DNA of 5,144 nucleotides from Chloroflexota bacterium. Its GTDB lineage: Bacteria; Chloroflexota; Dehalococcoidia; UBA3495. The notes below the pieces were generated by a model that was not told where the DNA came from, made no database searches, and was given only the letters and a program-made list of their open reading frames with translations. The stretch lies in the NCBI GenBank assembly GCA_002707185.1, contig PAMF01000043.1:23216-28359 (forward strand). The letters are read 5' to 3'. The translations under genes were made by a program, and so were the position numbers. Shown here one piece after another: positions 1 through 5,144 of this stretch (its first letter is position 1; every line of letters starts with the position of its first letter).

Positions 1-116
1 AAATCGTCGTCGACAGATTTCTCATAGGGAGCAAGTAGGCTAATAGAATCGATTCTACCATCTGTTTCATCCATATCTTCAGGACTTTGGTTAGGGTTAT
101 TATTGTTTCTTAACAT
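1..116 (-). CDS. rpoD: N-terminus of a probable primary sigma factor (partial, runs off left edge)
   Basis: The frame opens with ATG at 116-114 and stays open to the window edge for 38 codons plus two bases. The visible peptide begins MLRNNNNPNQSPEDMDETDG and ends in an acidic SVDDD stretch. It is polar, Asn/Asp/Glu-rich and looks disordered, with no recognisable domain. The identity comes from context. The gene starts 7 nt after the dnaG stop on the same strand, and dnaG followed by rpoD is a classic conserved order (the macromolecular synthesis operon). Sigma-70 proteins often begin with a poorly conserved acidic region 1, which fits but does not prove it. An AGGAG lies 11 nt upstream inside the end of dnaG. 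A competing ATG overlapping the dnaG stop (127-125) ends after five codons and is discarded. Reality of the gene is fairly likely; the product name is an inference. Confidence 0.55.
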   Translation of the reverse strand, partial: MLRNNNNPNQSPEDMDETDGRIDSISLLAPYEKSVDDD

Positions 117-123
117 CTGACTT

Positions 124-1995
124 TCATCTCCTGTCTTGGGTTATAGTGCCGATCCAGGTGCGGTTTGTCTCATTGGTTCTTATTCGTTGATTTGTGGCGA
201 GGATACTAAATTCAGGATCCATAGAGAGATCGTTATCGCTTTCTTCAAGTAATATTTCTTCTTTGAGTTTAAGATCTCGGAGGTATCGATTTTCAAGCCT
301 TTTGACCGTGTTCTGTAGTATGGATGATCTATCACGATAATCCATGGGAGGCAAGTCTTTACTGAGCAGTTGTTCTAAGAGTTCTACTAAAGGAGAATCT
401 TCATCTATGCCAAGCTTTTCAAATTGCATATTCCTATCATCGGAGAACTCTATCAACTTGTCAGCCAATGCCCTGTTTCCCGGCAAAAAGAAATACTCAG
501 GGGCAAGTCCTGAATTAGGTATGGTTTCGGGAAATTGTACAGACAGTGCTAGGCAATACTCTTCAATAGGATCTTTTTCAACGTTTGATGGTGTATCAAC
601 AGGTGTTTGGATACGTTGAGATGAAGCGTGATGGTCCTTATATGTAGTAGATGATGGACGTGGATTGCGACCTGCAAAATTATGAACATTTGATTTTAAG
701 GTATGTTCAGGTATGTCTAAATAGTTAGCGAGACGTTGGAAATACAGGTCTTGTTGCAAAGGATCTGAGATACTGGCTATGAATGGAAATAGAACTTCCA
801 CAACACGCGATTTGCCTTGAGGAGTAGATACATCTAATTGGTTGGCCAGCGCAGGCAAAAGATATTCAAATAATGGTTTGGCGTTTGTTAGCAAACTTGC
901 CCATTCCTCTGGGGAACGTCTAATCAATTCGTCTGGATCCAAGCTGTCTGGTAGAGAAGCAATTTTCAATTCTAAATCTTCTTGTCGGTTGAACAATAGA
1001 GGATTTTGATCACGTACCTTACTACGGCTGGTGACCACTGTTTTTTGGAAGACGTCCCATGAAGATGCTAGACTCCTTAATGTCGCCTGTTGCCCTGCTA
1101 CATCGGGGTCTAGAGCCATAACGACTTTATTGGTGACCTTCCGTACTTCGGACACTTGTTCGAAGGTTAATGCAGTTCCCATTGAGGCTACCACATTAGT
1201 AAATTTGTTTTGGTGAGCGATAATAGCGTCGATGTAACCCTCTACTATTACTAACCCGTCAGTACGGGCCGATTTCTTCGCTAGATTTAATCCATAAAGG
1301 ATAGTCCCTTTGTCGAATAGTGCGGTTTTACTTGAATTTAAATATTTGGGCAGTGAACTGTCGACGGAACGGCTTCCAAACCCGCACAATTCTCCTTTGG
1401 AATTTCGTATCGGTATGATTAAACGTCCCCTGAACCAGTCTCTGTATTGTCCGTGGTCGTTTTTACGAACCACTCCTGCATCTAATAACGCCTCAAGGTT
1501 TATTCCTTTATTGGTGAGATAGTTTAAGCTGCTTGTCCCATCTTTAGGGCTATATCCTAGTTCAAATGTCGAGATAGAGTCTTCGGATATACCACGATTC
1601 AAAAGATATTCTTTGGTCTCTGAGCCTTGATTAGATAACAAGAGCTCTTTAAAAAAAGTGTTTAGTTCCTCATTTATATCTAGGATAGCTTTTTGAGGAT
1701 TATTTTTATTATGTTCTGATAAAGTAATACCAGCCTGTTGTGCTAGCCGCCGTAACGTCTCTGCAAAATCTATATTTTCGATTTGCATTACGAAGGTGAA
1801 AACATCTCCACCGCTGCTACATGCACCGTAACAATGCCATGATTGTCGCTCTGGGTAAACCATGAAAGACGCAGTCTTTTCCTCATGGAATGGGCATGGA
1901 GCTTTGTATCGTTGGCCTGCACGGCTCAGTGGAGCATATCCACTGATCACGTCGACAATGTCTAAACGACTCTTTATGTCATCGATTACTGTCAT
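124..1995 (-). CDS. dnaG: DNA primase DnaG
   Basis: Synthesises the short RNA primers for DNA replication and works with the replicative helicase DnaB. The 623 residues have the full family layout. An N-terminal CHC2 zinc finger has ligands C34, H37, C55 and C59. The RNA polymerase/Toprim core has FRGRLIIPIRN (188-198), PKYLNS (216-221), the catalytic EGYID (E252, D256), DPD (296-298) and a second DPD (353-355). A C-terminal helicase-binding region covers roughly 478-585. The length is normal for the family. The ATG at 1995 is the only plausible start: an in-frame TAA lies 24 nt upstream, and MTVIDDIKSRLDIVDVI is a typical DnaG beginning. Two oddities: the finger reads HCYGAC (C-x3-C) instead of C-x2-C, and the stretch between the two DPD motifs is about 20 residues longer than in E. 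coli. I recall both from Chloroflexota. No close Shine-Dalgarno sequence precedes the start. Confidence 0.97.
   Translation of the reverse strand: MTVIDDIKSRLDIVDVISGYAPLSRAGQRYKAPCPFHEEKTASFMVYPERQSWHCYGACSSGGDVFTFVMQIENIDFAETLRRLAQQAGITLSEHNKNNPQKAILDINEELNTFFKELLLSNQGSETKEYLLNRGISEDSISTFELGYSPKDGTSSLNYLTNKGINLEALLDAGVVRKNDHGQYRDWFRGRLIIPIRNSKGELCGFGSRSVDSSLPKYLNSSKTALFDKGTILYGLNLAKKSARTDGLVIVEGYIDAIIAHQNKFTNVVASMGTALTFEQVSEVRKVTNKVVMALDPDVAGQQATLRSLASSWDVFQKTVVTSRSKVRDQNPLLFNRQEDLELKIASLPDSLDPDELIRRSPEEWASLLTNAKPLFEYLLPALANQLDVSTPQGKSRVVEVLFPFIASISDPLQQDLYFQRLANYLDIPEHTLKSNVHNFAGRNPRPSSTTYKDHHASSQRIQTPVDTPSNVEKDPIEEYCLALSVQFPETIPNSGLAPEYFFLPGNRALADKLIEFSDDRNMQFEKLGIDEDSPLVELLEQLLSKDLPPMDYRDRSSILQNTVKRLENRYLRDLKLKEEILLEESDNDLSMDPEFSILATNQRIRTNETNRTWIGTITQDRR
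128..132 (-). promoter_or_regulatory. Ribosome binding site for the gene downstream of dnaG
   Basis: AGGAG on the minus strand lies 11 nt before the ATG at 116-114. It sits inside the last codons of dnaG, so the two genes are probably translated from one message. The spacing is slightly long. It favours the ATG at 116 over the ATG that overlaps the dnaG stop codon. Confidence 0.45.
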
Positions 1996-2076
1996 GAGGG
2001 TCGGCTTATTCTCTTAAATGAGGGAAAAGTTTAGGAATTGCTGATTACCGGGCGGCCGAATTTTGTACATTTTAAT

Positions 2077-2106
2077 ATGTGTAGATGTCCGCATGTGTAG
2101 ATGACC
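2077..2106. repeat. Tandem 14-nt direct repeat at the predicted dnaG start site
   Basis: ATGTGTAGATGTCC (2077-2090) and ATGTGTAGATGACC (2093-2106) differ at one base and are 16 nt apart, start to start. The second copy also begins a short inverted repeat, ATGTG (2093-2097) with CACAT (2106-2110), which reaches the -10 hexamer. The pair covers the predicted transcription start and early leader of dnaG. Such a position suits an operator for a repressor, but no known binding site is recognised. Confidence 0.5.
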
Positions 2107-2108
2107 AC

Positions 2109-2117
2109 ATTATAACA
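2109..2117 (-). promoter_or_regulatory. Predicted extended -10 promoter for dnaG
   Basis: On the minus strand the sequence reads TGT-TATAAT, a perfect extended -10 element (TGnTATAAT). The -10 hexamer is 2114-2109 and the TG is 2117-2116. No good -35 hexamer is found 16-18 bp upstream, which is common for extended -10 promoters. Transcription would start near 2102 and leave a leader of about 107 nt before the dnaG ATG. The downstream rpoD-like gene would be read from the same message. The call is from motif and position only. Confidence 0.55.
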
Positions 2118-2300
2118 TAAAGGACCAATTTAATCCTGAAGCGTTAACGAATAAAACCCTACTAAAGAGCCATGTTGATAAGATAAATAGAAGCGGTTGA
2201 TCGGGCGATTTCTACCTTGTATGCTATTCCATCAATAATAAATTACGGTTGGCAAAACCTGACTATCACGGAAAAAGAGTTAGTTTTGTCGTGCGTTTGA

Positions 2301-2330
2301 TTGACAGAGATTCGATTCCGATGGTATATT
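2301..2330 (+). promoter_or_regulatory. Near-consensus sigma-70 promoter for the 2-oxoacid oxidoreductase operon
   Basis: A perfect -35 TTGACA (2301-2306) is followed after 18 bp by the -10 TATATT (2325-2330). A TGG immediately before the -10 gives an extended -10 as well. Transcription should start near 2337. The bases just after the -10 are GC-rich (GCGGCCG, 2331-2337), which in some bacteria marks promoters inhibited by ppGpp; whether that holds here is unknown. It points toward the gene at 2573 with nothing else in between, giving a leader of about 235 nt. A separate small RNA from this promoter cannot be excluded. Confidence 0.65.
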
Positions 2331-2396
2331 GCGGCCGTAAATAACATAGCTGGCCAAGGTAATTTTGAACCTCGAGTTTAACCCACGCTAGTTCAA

Positions 2397-2416
2397 TAAT
2401 TTGGCTCCCCAAATTA
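2397..2416 (+). repeat. Perfect 8-bp hairpin with a CTCC loop in the operon leader
   Basis: TAATTTGG (2397-2404) pairs perfectly with CCAAATTA (2409-2416) around the 4-nt loop CTCC. It lies about 60 nt into the predicted leader RNA. There is no T-run after it on either strand, so it is not an intrinsic terminator. It could be an RNA hairpin or a dimeric-protein operator. The loop is complementary to the GGAG ribosome binding site at 2562-2565, though a 4-nt match is easily chance. Confidence 0.45.
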
Positions 2417-2450
2417 GTTAAAACACCGAAAATTCTTCATGTTTTCTTGC

Positions 2451-2489
2451 GGTCACGGAGTACGGTGCTTCTGCTCATACACCGTGACC
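2451..2489 (+). repeat. Inverted repeat with two competing pairings in the operon leader
   Basis: GGTCACGG (2451-2458) is perfectly complementary to CCGTGACC (2482-2489) across a 23-nt loop. Inside that loop ACGGTG (2462-2467) can pair instead with CACCGT (2480-2485), sharing four bases of the same right arm. Only one stem can form at a time. No T-run follows, so it is not a simple terminator. It lies between the predicted transcription start and the ribosome binding site of the oxidoreductase gene and matches no riboswitch class I know. Confidence 0.45.
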
Positions 2490-2561
2490 AAGTATTATTA
2501 CGAAACTAGATATGACGCTATCTGAAATCGTTGGAGACCATATTTATCAGAATTGTTTGAC

Positions 2562-2565
2562 GGAG
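2562..2565 (+). promoter_or_regulatory. Ribosome binding site of the alpha subunit gene
   Basis: GGAG sits 7 nt before the ATG at 2573, which is ideal spacing. It supports that start over the second in-frame ATG at 2579. Confidence 0.7.
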
Positions 2566-2572
2566 TAATTAA

Positions 2573-4288
2573 ATGGAGATGAACGACTTTGTAGTCCGTT
2601 TTGCAGGAGAAGGCGGGCAAGGTGTAGTAACGTCAGCCGAAGGGATGGCGCAGGCGGCCACTCAAGTAGGCTACCACGCCTTAACATATGCTACGTTTCC
2701 TTCCCAAATACTGGGCGGTCCTACTTGGACACAGGCACGTATCTCGGATGAGCCTGTGCTAAGTGCGGGTGATTATGTTGATGTGTTAGTAGCATTCAAC
2801 AGAGAAGCTTATGATACCCACTCTGACGAGGTCAAAGAAGACGGAGTAATTATATATAACTCCGACGATTTTCAATTGGACGGTGAGGATCGTAGTTTTG
2901 GATTGCCAATTGAAGAGCTGGCTCGGTCAACTGGTAACACAAGAGCAGCCAATATGGTCGTCATTGGCGCGCTGGCCCAATTGATAGACATGCCTCAGGG
3001 ATATTTGGATGAGTTCGTGGAGAAGAGATTCCGGCGAGGGCGAGAGGGTGATGATGAAATTATCCAATCTAACATACAGGCTATGCTTTTGGGCAGGACC
3101 CATACTAGTGAAAGTGGGTTTACTTTAGGTAAGTTAGTGGACCCTAATATGCCACAATACCAACAAATAATGGTCAAAGGTAATGAAGCATTGGCTCTAG
3201 GGGCCCGGGCTGCGGGACTTGAATTTTATATAGGATACCCGATATCACCGGCTACGACCATATTAATATGGATGGAACATAATCTAATCGGGGATGGTAA
3301 ATTCGCCTACCAGGTTAGTTCCGAAATAGAGTCCATTACAGGATTGTTAGGGGCGGGATTTGCTGGTAAGAAAGCGATGACCGCTACCGCCGGCCCTGGA
3401 TTTTCTCTGATGAGTGAAGGATTAGGGTTAGCTTGGATGGCTGAGATTCCGCTGGTGGTAGTAGATGTTCAGAGAGGTGGTCCTGCGACTGGGTTACCTA
3501 CGAAAACTGAACAGTCAGATCTAATGGCTTGTATGTATCCGGCTCATGGTGATGTTAAAATGCCAGTGATAGCCGTAGGAACAGTAGAGGAAGCATTTTT
3601 CGGTGCCATAAAAGCCCTTAACTGGGCAGAAAGATATCAGGGACCGGTAATCCTTATGACAGAGATGTCACTTGCTGAAAGAGTCCAAAATATTGAAAAA
3701 CCGGATCTCACCCAGATTCATGTTGAACGTCGGCAAACTTATCAAGGAAATAACGGTTATAACCGGTATAGTGGTCACGAGTTGTCTCCCATGCCAATCC
3801 CGGGTAGCCCAGGTTCGTATGTAGCAAACGGAAGCGAGCATGATGAGATGGGAGATACGACTCATCTTCCTAGTAGACACATTCAAATGACCGAACGTAG
3901 GTTTAGCAAGTTAAAGCTCTTGGAAGAAGACGATTACGAGAGTGACAATACTCAAGAATCGATCGCCCTGCTCCCGTGGGGAGGATCTAAAGGCCCAAGC
4001 CTTGAAGCTTATAACGCATTACGGCAAAATGGTATACCGCTGTCATGGTACTATACTATGTTCTTGAATCCGCTTCCGCCTAGTTTGTTGAACGAATTAA
4101 AGCAAAAGCGATTAGTAATAGTTCCGGAGTTAAATTATCAAGGCCAGTTTTCGGGTATTCTTAGGGCTGAAGGTGTTAACGCCAAGTCTATAACCCAGTA
4201 CACAGGATTGCCCTTTAAAGTAAGTGATCTAATTGATCAAATTACGGCAATGGTTCAAATAGGGCAGAAGGAGACCGTGGGAGCATGA
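2573..4288 (+). CDS. korA: 2-oxoacid:ferredoxin oxidoreductase, fused gamma-alpha subunit
   Basis: Part of a cytoplasmic enzyme that converts a 2-oxoacid plus CoA to acyl-CoA and CO2 while reducing ferredoxin. The 571 residues hold two fused modules. The gamma domain (about 5-180) has GEGGQGV (12-18). The alpha domain (about 200-560) has YPISPATTI (222-230) near the substrate/cofactor site, the AGPGFSLMSEG loop (273-283) and the family signature QRGGPATGLPTKTEQSDL (300-317). A C-terminal region contains PWGGSKG (468-474) and PELNYQGQ (518-525). Length and order match the KorA-type fused subunit. The start has a good GGAG; the ATG two codons later is a minor alternative. Its stop overlaps the beta gene start (ATGA), so the two are co-translated. 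2-oxoglutarate is the most likely substrate, but sequence reading cannot exclude pyruvate or branched-chain 2-oxoacids, so the symbol is provisional. Confidence 0.92.
   Translation: MEMNDFVVRFAGEGGQGVVTSAEGMAQAATQVGYHALTYATFPSQILGGPTWTQARISDEPVLSAGDYVDVLVAFNREAYDTHSDEVKEDGVIIYNSDDFQLDGEDRSFGLPIEELARSTGNTRAANMVVIGALAQLIDMPQGYLDEFVEKRFRRGREGDDEIIQSNIQAMLLGRTHTSESGFTLGKLVDPNMPQYQQIMVKGNEALALGARAAGLEFYIGYPISPATTILIWMEHNLIGDGKFAYQVSSEIESITGLLGAGFAGKKAMTATAGPGFSLMSEGLGLAWMAEIPLVVVDVQRGGPATGLPTKTEQSDLMACMYPAHGDVKMPVIAVGTVEEAFFGAIKALNWAERYQGPVILMTEMSLAERVQNIEKPDLTQIHVERRQTYQGNNGYNRYSGHELSPMPIPGSPGSYVANGSEHDEMGDTTHLPSRHIQMTERRFSKLKLLEEDDYESDNTQESIALLPWGGSKGPSLEAYNALRQNGIPLSWYYTMFLNPLPPSLLNELKQKRLVIVPELNYQGQFSGILRAEGVNAKSITQYTGLPFKVSDLIDQITAMVQIGQKETVGA
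4268..4273 (+). promoter_or_regulatory. Ribosome binding site of the beta subunit gene
   Basis: AAGGAG lies inside the last codons of the alpha subunit gene, 11 nt before the ATG at 4285. With the 4-nt ATGA overlap it suggests translational coupling, which would keep the two subunits in balance. A second GGGAG (4279-4283) is too close to the ATG to serve. Confidence 0.55.
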
Positions 4289-5144
4289 GTAAAAAGAATC
4301 CAGAGTATGATTTCAAGTGGTGTCCGGGGTGTGGTGATTTTGGTGTTCGTCGTGCGATTGAATTCGCGATGATTGATCGTTTGGAAGAAACTGGGTTACC
4401 AATGGAAAACAACGTAGTGGTGGCTGGCATTGGTTGTTCAGGTAATTTAGTCCATTTACTAGAAGGTGACCAACCATATGGGTTTCACGGTATCCACGGT
4501 AGAAGTCTTCCGATCGCAATGGGTGTCAAGATGGCCAGCCCTGGATTAAATGTCTTAGTAGTGGCTGGCGATGGGGACTTCCTTAGTATTGGAGGAGAAC
4601 ATATCGCTCCTCAAGCGGCTCGTAATTTGAATATCTGCGCTATCGTAATGGATAATGGGGTCTATGGATTGACTAAAGGGCAAAGCTCACCGACGACCAA
4701 GTTTGGTGAAATTACTAGTTCCACTCCTTATGGAAAAATGGAAGCAGAGGCTGACCCACTGGAATTATATTTGACTATGGGTGTTTCGTTTATCGCCGCA
4801 GGTTTTTCGGGACAACCTAGACAATTGGCGCAACTTATCAATCAAGGTATGAACCATCAAGGATTCTCAATGGTCCACGTCCAATCTCCTTGCACTACCT
4901 ATAATGATACATTTGAGATGTTGAAAGGTAACGCTAGGAAAGGAATAGATCCGTTGATATGGGATGTTCCTGAAGATCACAATAAATCAGATAAAGGGGC
5001 AGCGTATTCGCTTCTTCAGCAACGTGGGTTACCCATCGGTGTGATTTATGAGGACGATACGCGCCCATCTCTGGATGCAAGGCTAGAGGAGATGCAAGGA
5101 AGGGCTCGTCAAAGAACGACTGAGGAAATCCTTGCTAGTTATGA
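4285..5144 (+). CDS. korB: 2-oxoacid:ferredoxin oxidoreductase, beta subunit (3' end beyond window)
   Basis: Carries the thiamine diphosphate and the iron-sulfur cluster of the oxidoreductase and completes the enzyme begun by the upstream gene. The frame opens at ATG 4285 and is open to the window edge: 286 codons plus two bases, no in-frame stop. WCPGCGD (12-18) supplies C13 and C16, GIGCSG (48-53) supplies C51 and SPCTTYND (201-208) supplies C203, the four cysteines expected for the 4Fe-4S cluster. HGR (71-73) and GDGD (95-98), followed by DNGVYGLTKGQ (123-133), form the thiamine diphosphate and Mg binding motif. The C-terminal DDTRPSLDARLEE is typical of the family, and such proteins are about 280-350 residues long, so little should be missing. 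No ferredoxin-like delta domain is present, so an external ferredoxin is expected. Substrate specificity is not readable; 2-oxoglutarate is favoured by family resemblance. Confidence 0.93.
   Translation, partial: MSKKNPEYDFKWCPGCGDFGVRRAIEFAMIDRLEETGLPMENNVVVAGIGCSGNLVHLLEGDQPYGFHGIHGRSLPIAMGVKMASPGLNVLVVAGDGDFLSIGGEHIAPQAARNLNICAIVMDNGVYGLTKGQSSPTTKFGEITSSTPYGKMEAEADPLELYLTMGVSFIAAGFSGQPRQLAQLINQGMNHQGFSMVHVQSPCTTYNDTFEMLKGNARKGIDPLIWDVPEDHNKSDKGAAYSLLQQRGLPIGVIYEDDTRPSLDARLEEMQGRARQRTTEEILASY

Larger units (their letters stand above)
1996..2572. other. 577-bp divergent intergenic region between dnaG and the oxidoreductase operon
   Basis: It contains the dnaG promoter and repeat (2077-2117), the oxidoreductase promoter (2301-2330), a compact hairpin (2397-2416), a larger inverted repeat (2451-2489) and a ribosome binding site (2562-2565). 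Both strands were read for tRNA, small genes and terminators. Only open frames under 30 codons without ribosome binding sites were found, and no stem followed by a T-run. The part from about 2118 to 2300 shows nothing I can name. Confidence 0.7.

Noticed and set aside
44..57. Perfect 14-nt palindrome TAGAATCGATTCTA
   Set aside because: It lies inside the sigma-factor-like coding sequence (Gly-Arg-Ile-Asp-Ser-Ile codons) with no associated signal; chance or coding constraint explains it.
344..1522. Several plus-strand open frames of 60-90 codons opposite dnaG
   Set aside because: They lie antisense to an intact, well-conserved primase and have no recognisable domains.
2247..2259. Small inverted repeat GGTT/AACC with a 5-nt loop
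   Set aside because: Only four base pairs, upstream of the promoter and without a T-run; too weak to call a terminator or operator.
2309..2324. GATTCGATTCCGAT, resembling a tRNA T-loop
   Set aside because: No acceptor, D-arm or anticodon stem can be built around it on either strand, and it lies inside the promoter spacer.
2052..2337. GCGGCCG occurring at 2052-2058 and again at 2331-2337
   Set aside because: A self-complementary 7-mer repeated only twice, 279 bp apart, with no further shared flanks; treated as coincidence.
2995..4519. Minus-strand open frames of 60-72 codons opposite the oxidoreductase genes
   Set aside because: They are antisense to intact conserved subunits, overlap each other and have no domain content.
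1..5144. Possibility of a novel defence, mobile or CRISPR-like system
   Set aside because: All sizeable genes belong to housekeeping or central-metabolism families; there are no repeat arrays, transposases, integrases, toxin-antitoxin pairs or nuclease/effector genes.

Overview
The window looks like ordinary chromosomal DNA from a moderately AT-rich bacterium, probably of the Chloroflexota (SAR202/Dehalococcoidia-like). That placement rests mainly on the DnaG primase. Its zinc finger has an extra residue between the last two cysteines (HCYGAC instead of HCFGC), and its Toprim domain carries a longer insert; both are traits I recall from Chloroflexota primases. It is an inference from recalled motifs, not a database result.

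Layout. On the minus strand lies a replication/transcription pair: dnaG (124-1995) and, 7 nt downstream, the first 38 codons of a gene running off the left edge (1-116). By the widely conserved dnaG-rpoD order this second gene is probably the primary sigma factor. On the plus strand lies a two-gene operon for a 2-oxoacid:ferredoxin oxidoreductase. The first gene is a gamma-alpha fusion subunit (2573-4288). The second is the thiamine-diphosphate and iron-sulfur beta subunit (from 4285, cut by the right edge), which overlaps the first by the 4-nt ATGA.

The two units are divergent, separated by 577 bp (1996-2572). This spacer holds a clear extended -10 promoter reading toward dnaG, with a tandem 14-nt repeat at its predicted start site. 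It also holds a near-consensus promoter reading toward the oxidoreductase genes (TTGACA, 18 bp, TGG-TATATT). That promoter lies about 235 nt before the start codon, leaving a long leader with two inverted repeats. No tRNA, rRNA, CRISPR array, insertion sequence or convincing terminator was seen.

Function. The alpha and beta subunits together should oxidise a 2-oxoacid (2-oxoglutarate is the likeliest, pyruvate or a branched-chain 2-oxoacid possible) with CoA, releasing CO2 and reducing ferredoxin. DnaG makes the RNA primers for replication. I see no evidence for a novel defence or mobile system. The parts most worth a second look are the long structured leader of the oxidoreductase operon and the repeats at the dnaG promoter.
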